A stretch of DNA of 64,000 nucleotides, from positions 3,410,911 to 3,474,910 of the forward strand of contig ML664152.1 of assembly GCA_007570785.1 (NCBI GenBank), given 5' to 3'. Of this stretch, positions 23,493-34,760 are shown in pieces. The notes beneath the pieces are model-generated. The model ran no database searches, had not been told where the DNA came from, and saw only the letters and a program-made list of their open reading frames with translations. Made by a program: the position numbers and the translations under genes. Numbering within the stretch: position 1 is the first letter of the stretch; each line of letters begins with the position of its first letter. This DNA comes from Antilocapra americana (lineage: Eukaryota; Chordata; Mammalia; Artiodactyla; Antilocapridae).

Positions 23493-26449
23493 TTTTAACC
23501 CCTGCCCCAGAGGATCACAGGGGTGATTCATTTATGCAGTAATAGACTGTGAACTTGTTTTAAAAAAGACACTTTGCGTAAACACATTGATATAAAATTT
23601 CTTTAAAGCAAAAAAAGTTAAAAATCTTGATAAAATGTCTTAGCTATAGTATGACATATACTGAGGGCTTGCCAAGCTCTCATGAAGGCATTCTTTCTGC
23701 AAATCCAATGAGACTGTAGAGGAAACTGCAATCACAATTCCTACCACCTACAGTCCCTTCCAAGTGACCCACCCCACTGCAGGCCCTGTGGGAAGGGGGT
23801 GGCTGTGAGCTGGCAAAAGCCCACCCCTTCTTGGGGAGAGCGAGCTTGGGGACCAGGTGGGCACCTGGGGGACATGGTGGAGGACGAGACAACTGTCACC
23901 CTGTCTCTGGAGTGGGCAGGGTGTGTGAGGAGAACCGGAGAGGATAAGGCGGGCAGGGTTGAGAAGCAGAGAACACATGGCAGAGAGTGTGCCGGAGCAG
24001 CAGACGGTTGAGACCAACAAGGGAAGAGCAAGCCGGGAAGGTCAAGACTGGGGTGGCAACCATATCCTGCCAGGCCCCAAGCTGCAACTCCATCCACCCC
24101 TCAGGCCCAGCACTACCTTGGTCGCTGGACTCCACCAGGTTCCTTTCTCCCTTATTCCTGGGTAACCTGCCGGTGAAGTCAGCCTGCTGCCCTGCCATCC
24201 TGGGGCCTGAGTACGGCAGCTGGGCACCAGAGACGCAAACACCAGAGGCGTTTCCCACCATGTGCCCTGTGGCCTCTCCCCCACAAGGCTCTTTGAGGCC
24301 GCAGGCTGCACCAAAGGACAGACACCTGTGGGGTGGCAGGGTCGCCCTGAGTAGAGTAATCCCTAGACAGGAGTGCATGACCCCATCCTGGGCAGGCCAC
24401 CCTGAGGGGAAGGGAGGGCTGGGGGACCACTGGCTGGACCTGTCCAGACGAGTGCATCCTAACAATGAAAGGAAGGCTCAAGACAATGGGAACTGAAAAC
24501 GTTAACCAATGCACAGGCCCTCAACCTCGAAACCTGACTCACCGGCGCTTTTCAAGATTCTAGACGAGCTGGAGGACTTTCCCCCAAGGAAGCTGAGATG
24601 GAATGAAGTAGCTACTCTGTCCCCTCCGCAGGTCCTCAGAGCCATAGAGCTTCCACATCCAGAGTCTGAAACCACCTGGAGTCAGACAAAAAGTTGGCTG
24701 GGCCAGCATCCTGCCCCCTGCCTGCAAACCTCCCAGAAACAGTGAGTAGACCAGAGAGGCTGACACACCAGACGAGGACAGCTGCCGGCCGACGGCACCC
24801 AGCAGCCGGGCAACCTGACTATTTGCTGGCCAGGTGGGCAATAGGGCCAGAGGAACCTTATTTGACAGTCTCTACAGCCAGGTCTTTCCAACCAAATGCC
24901 TCTGCCTCCCAGTCCTTGAACGTTGATTCCAACAGTTTCTAAACTGAATCCTTTCAACACTATACTCCACTTTCCTAAACAACTTGTACAAGATAGAACT
25001 GTAACCCATCCCAGCTATGAGTCATCACTACTGGTGTCAGACAGTTACTCCAATGACTCACTCTGCTATGACCCCAGACAGTTCAGCTCTGGGTTCCCTG
25101 AGCTGTGCTGTTTTTACTTCTTCAGTATCCTTGCCCTCCGCACAAGCATTATGAGGAAGAAAAAGGGGGGCACATACATATTCCTAGTAAGGGATGCGGT
25201 GAGAACAAATCGACTGCTAGTGCAGAGGCTCTTAACTTGGTCTCTGTGAATCCGAATGAGAAAAAAATCACATCTTTATAATGTCTGGCTGAAATTTAGC
25301 ACTCATCCAATTTCAGAGGTAGTCACAAAATCCTGGAACTGCACAGCACCTGTGACTTCTTCACGAATAGAAACCACAGATATTTTCACAAAACATTAGC
25401 ATTGTACAAAAATCTCAAACTGCCACTTATACTCATCAATACTCAAAAAGAATTAGATCTAGTGTTCCATCTGTTACTATGTGAGCTAATAAAAAGGTCA
25501 GGAAATTCATCACAAGTTTAGTTCAATATTTTTGATAACTGTATTTCAGCATAATAGGTTCTCTTCCTGATTGTATTTTATTTTTTCTAAAACGTTTGTG
25601 CCAGGAGGAGCAGTCGTCCAGAGGTCTGGGGAGGGGAGGAAAGGCCCCCTGGGGCGCATGATTTACATCACTCTAGAGGTTTCAAAGTGTTCTTCTAAAC
25701 AGTTTCAATTAGTTTGCAACAAAAGTGAGAGTTAGGCTAGAATGTTACTATTCGCCCAGTACATTTCACTGATCCTAAGCGGTACTCTCCTAAAGTTACA
25801 ACACACTGAAACAGACATGTCAATATCTGTGCCCTAGAGAACAGTGTTCACTCCCAGTATCATTAGTATCTGCACTTGGATCGTCAGCAAGGGATGTTCA
25901 CCTTTCCAGTCCTGCTTCATACCATATTTCACCATCTCTAATCCCCACAGGTCCCTACAAGGACCCTGTAGGAAGGGTCCTTCAGAAAGCCCTGTGTCCT
26001 ACAACTCTATCCCACTACCTTGCTGAATGAAACGCACACCTCTCTCCACACTGGGCAAGTGAAGAAAAAAACCGATCAAAGGCAGATTGGAGTCAGTGGG
26101 CCACCTTCCAAATCCACGTACACCTAGATTTGAGAGCATCACCAGCAACTGTACTGGCAGAATTTTCACATTTCACTTCGATTTTTCCACACAGTCTTAA
26201 GAAAACACTGCATAAAATATTATGCAAGTACATAACCCCTCTCTTAACATGTCAGAAGAAATCATACAAGTATATCCAACGAAAGCTGAGGGTTTCTTTT
26301 AGCATAAAGCGGGAAGTATCCCTACCAGCGAAAACGAAGTCTTAGGATCAAAACTGTTAATCACAACCTCCTCACAAACGGCAAATCGACCCTGCATCGG
26401 GCAGGACTGAGATCAGTCACCGAATGCCCACTCGCGTCAGGACAGGTAT

Positions 26450-26868
26450 TCCCCTCCCCCTCCCCAGCATCCGCCTTTCGCCCTCACCCCGGGACTCCGA
26501 CCCGGGCAGCGCGCGCTAAGACCCAAGCAGGAATCATGCATCACAAAGAAGAGCCTAACGGGCCCAGTCTCTGAGCCACCAACGACGCCGCGTCCCAGCA
26601 GCCTCTGCGCTGAAATACAGCAGACTCCTCTTTCCCTGCCTCTCCTGAGGTGACTCACGACCTCTCCCTCAAGGAATGTGGGAGCTAGCGGGCGGCCGGG
26701 CCGGGCCCCACACCGCCGTCCTCTAGTTCTAGTCGGCCGTTCACTACCCGCGACGCCTGTGTTACTCGTCCCAGACACCGCGCACCCCGGCCCCCTCCCA
26801 ACGCGGGATCCGCCGGCCGCAGCCCGGCCCCGGGGACCCCGGAAGCCCGACGAGCGCGGCGCCCCCGC
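26450..26868. promoter_or_regulatory. CpG island, intron 1 side
   Basis: GC content and CpG density rise from about 26,450 to the gap edge. With 27,269-28,100 this forms one island interrupted by the gap. No exon is recognised here. Confidence 0.6.
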
Positions 26869-27268
26869 NNNNNNNNNNNNNNNNNNNNNNNNNNNNNNNN
26901 NNNNNNNNNNNNNNNNNNNNNNNNNNNNNNNNNNNNNNNNNNNNNNNNNNNNNNNNNNNNNNNNNNNNNNNNNNNNNNNNNNNNNNNNNNNNNNNNNNNN
27001 NNNNNNNNNNNNNNNNNNNNNNNNNNNNNNNNNNNNNNNNNNNNNNNNNNNNNNNNNNNNNNNNNNNNNNNNNNNNNNNNNNNNNNNNNNNNNNNNNNNN
27101 NNNNNNNNNNNNNNNNNNNNNNNNNNNNNNNNNNNNNNNNNNNNNNNNNNNNNNNNNNNNNNNNNNNNNNNNNNNNNNNNNNNNNNNNNNNNNNNNNNNN
27201 NNNNNNNNNNNNNNNNNNNNNNNNNNNNNNNNNNNNNNNNNNNNNNNNNNNNNNNNNNNNNNNNNNNN
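26869..27268. other. assembly gap, 400 N
   Basis: There are exactly 400 undetermined bases inside the CpG island, flanked by extremely GC-rich sequence (CCGG- and GGCGG-rich). It lies in PKNOX1 intron 1, 210 bp past the exon 1 donor. Any ORF spanning it is meaningless. The gap most likely reflects sequencing failure in GC-rich DNA. Confidence 0.99.
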
Positions 27269-27477
27269 CGGCCCTCAGCGCCCCTCCCCCACCCGCGCCC
27301 CCTCCCCGCCCCCTGCCCCGGGCGGCAGGTCCGGCGCGGCCCTCCCGGGCAGCGGCGGCCCGCGGAGACCCGGCCGGCGGCGGCGGCGGGGCGGCGGCCG
27401 CGGCGCCGGCGGGCCGGCGTGATTGATAGGGACGGGGCGGCGGAGCGGCGGCGGCGGCGGAGCGGTTGAGTGACAGC

Positions 27478-28100
27478 TTACCTGGGTGCCAATCTTCATC
27501 ACACTGACAAGCGGCTGCAGCAATCGGGACCCGCAGTGCCGCGCCCGCGTCCAACCGTCACGCCGACGCTGGGCCACGCGACACAGCCTCGCTCAATGGG
27601 AGGAGGGCGACGCCGACGCGCGCTGCATCAATATTCACAGTAAGGGCGGGGCGTGCGGGTCCCGGGCCCCGCCCCACCCCTGCGCCGCGACGGCTGGGGG
27701 CGGGGCATGCGCGCCGGGGGCGGGGAGTGAGCCGGGGGCGGGTGGCGGCCGGCCACACCCCCGCCTGGCTGTCGGGACCCGCCCCCAGCCGCCGCGGCGC
27801 GGCGCGAGCCCCGCCTCGCTAGTACGCACTGGGGGCGGGGCCTGCTAGCGCCATGCCCCCTCCGCGCTTTCCTCAGGGACCCGGGGAGGTGCGTAGAGCG
27901 GGCGTGGGTAGTCGAAACCATCCGCGACGGCCAGGCGGGGAGGGTGGGTCGTACCATCCGCGGGAGGAACCCTGAACGCACGCCCCTGCGATGCCGGGCC
28001 GTCCAACCCCGAGCTGTCCTCGGAGGCCGGGCCGTGCGGGCGTCTGGCGCCCAGGCACCTACTCTGCGCGGCGCCTCTTTTGTGTGCAGGTCTGAGGCAG
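27478..28100 (-). promoter_or_regulatory. PKNOX1: PKNOX1 CpG-island promoter with GC boxes and an NRF-1-like site
   Basis: A dense GC/CpG block surrounds PKNOX1 exon 1. GC boxes (Sp1/KLF type, GGGCGGGG core) are visible on the + strand at 27,644-27,651, 27,696-27,705, 27,716-27,725, 27,734-27,742 and 27,831-27,840. A GCATGCGC core resembling the NRF-1 half-palindrome is at 27,705-27,712. I see no clear TATA box at a suitable place, which fits a CpG-island promoter with dispersed starts. Use of the sites is inference. Confidence 0.7.
27482..27630 (-). other. PKNOX1: PKNOX1 exon 1 (5' UTR), 5' end estimated
   Basis: The minus strand reads GATTGGCACCCAG followed by GTAAGC, a near-perfect donor, so the exon ends at 27,482. 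It sits in the CpG island expected for the promoter of this broadly expressed gene. It holds an ATG at 27,497-27,499 that opens a short upstream ORF running into exon 2. The 5' end is inferred to lie roughly between 27,600 and 27,640, just inside the GC-box cluster, and is not shown directly. That this exon splices to exon 2 is inferred from position and donor quality; a cDNA would settle it. Confidence 0.7.
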
Positions 28101-29979
28101 TCCCCTGCTTTCTTCCCGGAGGTTGCGCACGTGCGCCTCGAGAGCGGCTGCAGTGCCCAGCCACCAACCTGACCCCCAGCGCCCTCAGCCGCTGTCTGGG
28201 CTCCAGCTACCCCTGCAGGCTCGCCTCTGGTCCCGCGTCCCGCCGACAGGCACCTGTCCCCCGGTGGCCCACGCAGGCCCCGTCTGCCAGTGAAGTGGCA
28301 CCCCTTAGGGCGACGCCGAAAGTATGGTGTATCTCAAGGTGGACTTTAAAACACGGTGCTGCAGCGGGCCTGCGGGTCCCTCCGGTGGCCTTGCCCTCCA
28401 GGACGTTAAGGAAAAGGCAAGGCCTTTCCTACTGCAGAGGCACGGGGCCTGAACGGCTGTCCATTTCCACAGAAACGTTCCTCCCCGGTGGGATCGCTGT
28501 CTACAGAAGGGCTCGCGTGCTGCTCCGGGACCCAGGACTGGAACTCGTGGAGGGTGCCTGGTGGTTCAGTCGGGAGCCGCCGGGAAGGACCTCCCTCCTA
28601 AGTCTTCAGGACTCCACCAGCTCCATGAAGCTGCAGGCAGTCTGTGTGGTCCTGCAGAAATGCTCCGTTTTCCAGAGAGAAGGCTGTGATAGCAGAGCCT
28701 GAGCTGGGGTGCAGTGAGCCACTGACCAGCGAAGAGTTGGAGGGAGGGGACCCCCACAATTCAGTGGTACAGACCAGCTACCTGTGCTACCTGTGTCTGC
28801 AGGGCTCAGTGTCAAGTCAGAATGAACTTGTTCAAGAGTCACTAAGAATTTTAAGGCAGGGACAGGAGGTTATTATACCCGGCTGGGCCCCTAACTGATG
28901 GCACTGCTCACAGGCACTCTGAAGCAGCCCTGACCTGGCTGGCCTCACACTTTCCCCACCTGGGACTGAAGCTTTCACCTGGTTCCCATCAAGTGTGTGA
29001 GGCGGCACAGGTCTCCATCCAGGAGAGAGAGAGATGTCCCCTGATGGCCCGAAACAAGTCCCACAGCAGCTGAGACCTAGGCCCTGCACCCTTCTCTGGC
29101 CTCTGTGCCTGGCCTCCTCTACTCGGGCCCCCGTGATCTGCCTGCCCTTCCTTTCCTTCTCAGGGGGCCAGCTCCAGAGGAGAAAGGTCTGGAAGCACCA
29201 TCAGTGACACTGTGGCCTGGAGGGTCACGCATCTGGGGGCTCTCTTTAGGAAAAGTAAATGAAAATGAGATAGAAGTGGGGCCTTTGGTTTCCTCTGCCT
29301 CCACCCATGGCCTCCCCCACCCCGTGATGGCACCAGGGTGGTTTAGAACAATAAAGAAAGGTTTGTGCACAACGGGCACTTCTGTCTACTTTCTTCCCAA
29401 TTTCTTTGTTAAAGACTTGCTATTTCCCCAAGGACCACATTTAAGTAAAAAGCCACTTTTAATTGTGCATAGAACTACCTGGATGACAGCAGGTGCTGTG
29501 AGGCCAGGAGGGGAGGAGGGAAGGTGGGAGCAGGCAGGCAGGTAAAGGAGCTTTGCAGGACCCATAGGGAAAGGCAGAAAAAACTCTGCTGAGGTGCCGG
29601 TGGGACAGACAAAGCCCCGCTCCATGCAGCCCTGTCTCAAGCTGGAGAAGGTGAGGGAGAATGTAGGGAAAAGGTGAGCCTTGAATCCTGCCTGGCAGAG
29701 TATGTGAGACAGTGCACAAAGCCTGTGGCAGCCAGGATGGGGTGCAAGGTGCTGCACTGGCAGGGGAAATTGCAAGGTGAAAGCTGGAGGAGGTGCAGGG
29801 AGGCAAGATTGGGGCCATCTTTAGAGGATGGCTGGGATCTGGGGCTTTGGTAAGAAAAATGAGTGGGAAGAAAAACCTACAAATAAGGGCTAGTCTCTTG
29901 GCTTGTCAAGGCAGCCAGCATGGCTGAGAATAAGCCACTTCAGTTTGTACAGGTGAGCAGGAAGTCACCAGCGATGAGT

Positions 29980-30635
29980 CAGACCACATTACTGCTATGC
30001 TCAACCCCTCCAAGAGTTCCCCATCTCATTTAGAGCAAAAGCAAAGTCCATGCAGTGCCTGTAAAACCATCCCTCTCTCTGACCTCCGCTCCTGCCACTC
30101 TTCCCCTCACCTGCTCTGTTCCAGCCAGCCTGCTTGCTGCTCCTAGCTCACTCCAAGTGTGATTCAGCCTCAGGGCCTTTGCACTGCTGATTTCCTGTGC
30201 TTAAAGCACTCTTCTCAAAGGTATCTCCATGGCTCTCTCTCACTCCATGAAGTCTTTCTCAACTTCACTTTCTCAAAAGAAGTTTAAAATTGAAAACTCC
30301 CAACTCATTCCCTACCCTGCTTCCTCCTCCTATGGTACTTCTGTACATACATGTAGCTTGCAATGTAGCTGTATAACCATGTAATTTATTTACATGTAAC
30401 ATATGATACAACTGTAGAACCATATAGCTTATTTACATGTATTGTACAATGCAACCATATAACCATGTAACTTATTTACTGTGTCTATCCTCCAATACCA
30501 GCCCCCCCTACACACACATAAATAATAGAATCTAAGCTTCAGAAGACCAAGAATTTTACTGTTTTGTTCACTGATGTATGCCAAGCACCCATGCTAGTAC
30601 CTGGCAAGTAAATATTTGTTGAATGCATGCACTGG
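29980..30635 (+). repeat. L2 LINE 3' region carrying a 43-bp tandem repeat
   Basis: CAGGGCCTTTGCACTGCTGA near 30,172 and the 3' end TTTTGTTCACTGATGTATGC, then GTAAATATTTGTTGAATGC near 30,606, both typical of mammalian L2. A local tandem repeat sits at 30,338-30,485. Confidence 0.65.
30338..30485 (+). repeat. 43-bp-period tandem repeat, about 3.4 units
   Basis: Units at 30,338-30,380, 30,381-30,423, 30,424-30,466 and a partial from 30,467. Shared blocks are TTATTTACATGTA and the unit end TATAACCAT or GTAGAACCAT. Units 2 and 3 are the most alike. Confidence 0.8.
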
Positions 30636-30649
30636 TGCTTCTAATACAT

Positions 30650-31105
30650 GGTGTATTGGCTATCTATTGCTTTATAACAAATTATCCCAAACTTAGTGTC
30701 TGAAAACAACATACATTATCTCTCATAGTCTCTGTGGGTCGGGAATCTGGGCATGACTTGACTGGGTCCTCTGCCTCAGGGTGGGTCATGAGTGGCCTCC
30801 AGGGCTGTAGTCGCACTTGAGGGCTTGACTGGGGAAGGATCTATTTCCAACCTCACATGCTTGTGGGCAGATGGACTGGGGACCTCATGTCCTTGCTGGT
30901 TCTTTGCCACGTGGACCTCTCCAGAGAGGAGATGGCAAGGAGAAGAGGAGCCAGCAGCTTGCTTCATCAAAGCCAGCAAGGAGCAGAGTCAATGTGGAAG
31001 ACAGAAGTTGCAGTGTTGTATAAAGTAACTCCAGAAGCATCTTCCCATCACCCTTGTCTATTCTGTTAGTTAGAAGCAAGTCTCAGGTCCTGCCTAAATA
31101 CAAGG
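30650..31105 (+). repeat. ancient mammalian interspersed repeat, family not named
   Basis: TATTGCTTTATAACAAATTA, TCTGTGGGTCGGGAATCTGG, TGCCACGTGGACCTCTCCAG: a sequence I recognise as multi-copy in mammals, but I cannot assign the family name with certainty. Confidence 0.5.
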
Positions 31106-31989
31106 GGAGGGGGAACCAGGAAGACACAAACAGCAGGGAGAAAGAATCCCCCAGGACCATCTTAGAGCCTGCCCACGTGGCATTTCTTTTTCTGCATAAA
31201 AGAGACACTGTGGTGTAGTCAGGAGAGCCCTGGGCTTGCAGTCTACAGTGCTGGGTGTGGACAAGTGGCAAAGTGAATGTGGATGAGGCCACTTCAGCTC
31301 CCTGAGATCCAGTTCCCTGCTTTCCATGGGCATAGTCGTGCATCTCTCAGGGGATGCTGCAGAGGAGACAGGGAGCTATGTAGGAAGGCCCCTAGCATAG
31401 TTCTTCAGGCTTGAGCCCCAGTTTTCTCTAGAGGACAGCTCAACAATGAAGTCCCTAAAAGATGAGGGTAGGAGACACTGCCCTCACCTGTGACACAGCC
31501 TTCTTGAGGACCCCAGCCCAATGAAGCAGGGAAATGGCAGTCATGGCAGTGTTAAAGCATGATGTTGGCCCAAGACAGAATCATGACTCTAAGGCAGACA
31601 TGCAATCAACAGGTGGCAAACAGCTTCCTGAGCTCATTGATTGATTGAGGGAACAGTCACAGCCTGTTCAAAGGAAAATGCGAAGAACAGACACCTATAC
31701 AGGCTGGAATATTGGTGTGAACTCACAATTTGTGCAAAACTGGCTTTGAGTGGAAGGATTTGAAAGCTATGGGATGAGGGCTGTCCCTTCATCACATAAT
31801 CCACAATGGAGGGACATCTTCATCGTCACCCATTCCTGACAACTTAGACTGTAGAATAGCTCAAAGACAATGAAAAACTGGAATCAGAAAACCCAGAAGG
31901 TTGAGCTCTAAAGAGAGCAGAGTTTCCCACTGGAGATGCCCAGCAAACGTTTTGCCTGTTCCAGGTCTCCTTATACTAGTAATTCACTA

Positions 31990-32600
31990 GTGTATTACTT
32001 TGCTGGGGCCACTGTAACAAAGTGCCACGGACTGCGTGTGAGTGCGTGTGATTAAATAATTTCATTTATGTTTGTATTTATTGGCTGTGCTGGGTCTTTG
32101 TTGCTGCTTGGGCTTTTCTCTAGTTGTGGAGAGCAGGGACTACTGTCTAGTTGTGGTGCGCGGGCTTCTCATTGGGGTGGCCTCTCTTGTTGCTGAGCAT
32201 GGGTGCATGGGCTTCAGTAGTTGCAACCCATGGGCTTAGTTGCCCCTCAGCATATGGAATCTTCCCGGACCAGATCGAACCAGCATCTCCTGCGTTGGCA
32301 GGTGGTTTCTTTACCACTCAGCCACTAGGGAAGCTCCAGACTGCATGGTTAAACAACAGAGTTATTCTCTCAAGTCTAGAGGCCAGGAGACCAAGATCAA
32401 GGTGTGGACAGAGCTGGTTCCTTCTGAGGTTGGAAGGGAAAATGTGTCCCAGGCTCTCCCTGAGTTTCTGGTGGTCTACTGGCCACCTTTGGTGTTCCTT
32501 GGCTTGTAGAAATATCACCCAGATTCCTGCCTATGTGGTGTTTTCACTGTGCACCTCTATGGGCCCAGTCTTCCCCTTTTTATAATGCTCTGGCTTACTT
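31990..32600 (+). repeat. ancient mammalian repeat split by a SINE
   Basis: CTGGGGCCACTGTAACAAAG before the SINE, and GGTTAAACAACAGAGTTATT and AGATCAAGGTGTGGACAGAG after it. It is related in structure to the repeat at 30,650. The family name is not assigned. Confidence 0.55.
32053..32338 (-). repeat. CHR-2 SINE inserted in an older repeat
   Basis: Reverse-complement copy: TTTATTGGCTGTGCTGGGTC, GGCTTCAGTAGTTGCAACCC, TTCTTTACCACTCAGCCACT. The host target GACTGCRTG is repeated on both sides (about 32,030 and 32,339), a likely target-site duplication. Confidence 0.88.
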
Positions 32601-32789
32601 GGGTAACTCTCTGTCAATAACTTAAAATCTGATCATCAGGAAAATGCTTATTGAGGAAGCATTCTGGGGGTGGTGGGGGGAGCGGCGGGAACACTGTGGT
32701 GAACCTTGTCTCCCAGGCTTGCAAGCTGGCCACGCATGCTCCCCTGAGATGAAGCTGAGATTATGAAACATGAGTCAAAATATTTTTGG

Positions 32790-33385
32790 TTGTTCTTCAG
32801 TCGCTAAGTTGTTGCCAACTCTGTGTGACCCTATACACTGCAGCACACCAGGCTTCCCTGTCCTTCACTCTCTCACGGAGTTTGCTCAAATTTGTGTACA
32901 TTGAGTCAGTGATGCTAGCCAACCATTTCATCCTCTGCCACCCCCTTCTCCTTTTGCCTTCAATCTTTCCCAGCATCAGGGTCTTTTCCAATGTATCAGC
33001 TCTTTGCGTCAGGTGGCCAAAGTATTTGGACTTTAGTATCAGTCCTTCCAATGAATATTCAGGGTTGATTTCCTTTAGGACTGACTGGTTTGGTCTCCTT
33101 GCTGTCTAAGAGACTCTCAAGAGTCTTTTCCAGTACCACGGTTAGAAAGTATCAGTTCTGTGCTCAGCTTTGTCTATGGGCCAACTCTCAAATCTGTACA
33201 TGACTACTGGAGAAAACATAGTTTTGCCTACACGAACTTTTATCAGCAAAGCAATATCTCTGCTTTTTAATATGCTGCCTAGGTTTGTCATAGCTTCCTT
33301 CCAAGGAGCAAGTATCTTTTAATTTCACGGCTGCAGTCACTGCCCACAGTGATTTTGGAGCCTAAGAAAATAAAATCTGTCAAAT
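32790..33385 (-). repeat. BovB (RTE) LINE 3' fragment, antisense
   Basis: The + strand is the reverse complement of BovB: TTCAGTCGCTAAGTTGTTGC, TCAGGTGGCCAAAGTATTTG, GAGACTCTCAAGAGTCTTTT, CAGTGATTTTGGAGCCTAAG. It is truncated and broken. Confidence 0.9.
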
Positions 33386-34329
33386 ATATATGTCATGTGT
33401 ATGTATATATCAGCTGCTACTACAAAAAGCCAACTTCCTCCCAGTTTTCTCCTGATCTTTTATTAACCAAGTTTTTAAACTAAGTCTTCTTTATATAAAT
33501 AAGTTCCCTGATACAAATTCATGTTTTTAGGCTGTGAAACCAATTTTCTTATCATTTTCAGGCACCCAGAGTCTTAACTGTAATGCCCGATCTTCGCCTA
33601 GATTTTTGCTATGTAAACTATATTGTTCAGTAAAAAAAAATAATGAAAGAACATGAAGCACCACCTGAGGACAGCAGTAGCGGTTCCCAGCTTTTCCCTG
33701 TATGCACAGCCTTTGACAACTTTGCCAGTGAAACAGCTATGTCCCGGCCATGCCCCAGAACAGCTGTGCCCATGGCACAGAGCTCTGCCTGTGGCTCCTA
33801 TTTCACAGCAATCACCTCTCCCTGGCTTCGTCACACCACAATGGTGGCCCACCCCTCAGACCGACCACGAGTTTGGGAAGTTGGCTGCTCCCAATGAAAG
33901 CTGGGTGGTGACCTTTACAGCAGGACTCCATCAGACCTCCCGGACCACTTGGCGGCCAGTGACACAGTGACCTGGCCGCTCGCTGGCGACCAGCGACTTT
34001 CCAAACCCAGCTGCTGCCTCAGCTTCCTTTGTGATCGGGCCAGTTTCTAAATCAGGTTCACAGTCAAGAGGCATGGTCTGTGATGTCATGCATGTGGAAA
34101 TCTGTTTCTCCTTGAAGTACGAAAGTAATACCAACAAAAGCTTTTGCAGGGCTGAGCTCACTTTGTTCTAATCTTGGCCACCAGTGTCAGGGGTCCAGGG
34201 AGGTGGATGGACAAAACCCGCCTCTGCCCAAAGCACCCAGCCAGGCTGAGAAATGGAACCAATAAGCAAAATTCACCTTCTCTTTGTTGTTTGCTATGAA
34301 GGGTGATCCGGTTTAAACATCACTCAAAG

Positions 34330-34760
34330 GTCCTTGGCTTATTTCACTGAGCTCAGCATCTTCAGCATTCCTCCCTGTTGTAGCATGTGACAGGAGTTCC
34401 TTCTTTTCTAAGGCTGACTAATATTTCATAGTCAGAATAGAGCACATCTTGTCTATCCATTTACCTGTCAATGGACACTTGGACTGTGTCCATTCTGTGG
34501 CTACTGTGAATAGTGCTGGTGTGAACACAGTGTACAAATACTTGTTTCACAAGTGGAATTGCTGGGTCATATAGTAATTTTCGTTTTAATTGCTTGAGGT
34601 ACTGCCGTACCATTTTCTACAGTGGCCATGTAATTTGACATTCCCATCAGCAAGGCCCAAGGACTGCAATTTCTCCCATCTTTGCCAAAAGTAATTATTT
34701 TCTGGTTTTTGATAGTGAGCGTTCTCATGGGTATGAGGTGGTAGCAATCATTTTTAAGAC
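34330..34760 (-). repeat. old L1 3' fragment, antisense
   Basis: GGACACTTGGACTGTGTCCA, GTGGAATTGCTGGGTCATAT, CTGCCGTACCATTTTCTACA: reversed old L1 3' UTR. Confidence 0.75.

Larger units (their letters stand above)
8711..27481. other. PKNOX1 intron 1
   Basis: An 18.8 kb first intron holding L1, SINE, L2 and MER5A copies, listed individually. The stretches 8,711-10,970, 14,890-16,110, 16,270-17,360, 19,460-20,130, 20,935-23,320 and 23,495-26,450 show no repeat family I can name and no exon with conserved coding sequence. Confidence 0.6.
8655..27499 (-). promoter_or_regulatory. two upstream ORFs in the PKNOX1 leader
   Basis: uORF1 starts at ATG 27,497-27,499 in exon 1 (G at -3). It reads six codons to the donor, continues into exon 2 and stops at TAA 14 nt before the PKNOX1 ATG, giving 19 codons. 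uORF2 starts at ATG 8,677-8,679 in exon 2 (C at -3, weak), is in a different frame from PKNOX1, overlaps its start and ends in exon 3 after 41 codons. Both are read directly from the predicted spliced sequence. An effect on translation is inference and depends on exon 1 being used. Confidence 0.5.
1..27630 (-). other. PKNOX1: PKNOX1 (PREP1) gene, 5' portion, exons 1-5
   Basis: Gene-level entry. PKNOX1 encodes a nuclear TALE-class homeodomain transcription factor that forms DNA-binding heterodimers with PBX proteins. Five exons are visible on the minus strand: non-coding exon 1 (3' end at 27,482), then 8,604-8,710, 6,114-6,241, 3,952-4,123 and 2,074-2,244. The spliced reading frame gives 174 residues that match the known PKNOX1 N-terminus almost throughout. 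Splice sites are canonical and the phases are 0, 2, 0 and 0, so the model closes without frameshifts. The homeobox and C-terminal exons are not in the window and must lie left of base 1. The upper boundary (transcription start) is an estimate from the CpG island and GC boxes. The neighbour NDUFV3 on the same strand reproduces the human gene order. Confidence 0.95.

Noticed and set aside
26678..27554. Long ORFs on both strands spanning the N run (263 and 289 codons)
   Set aside because: Their length comes from undetermined bases being read as open. The flanking peptide is R/P/G/A low complexity typical of a CpG island.
33640..34170. Possible exon or retroviral fragment with short ORFs on both strands
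   Set aside because: No recognisable protein family or LTR structure. The two adjoining minus-strand frames do not join with clear splice sites.
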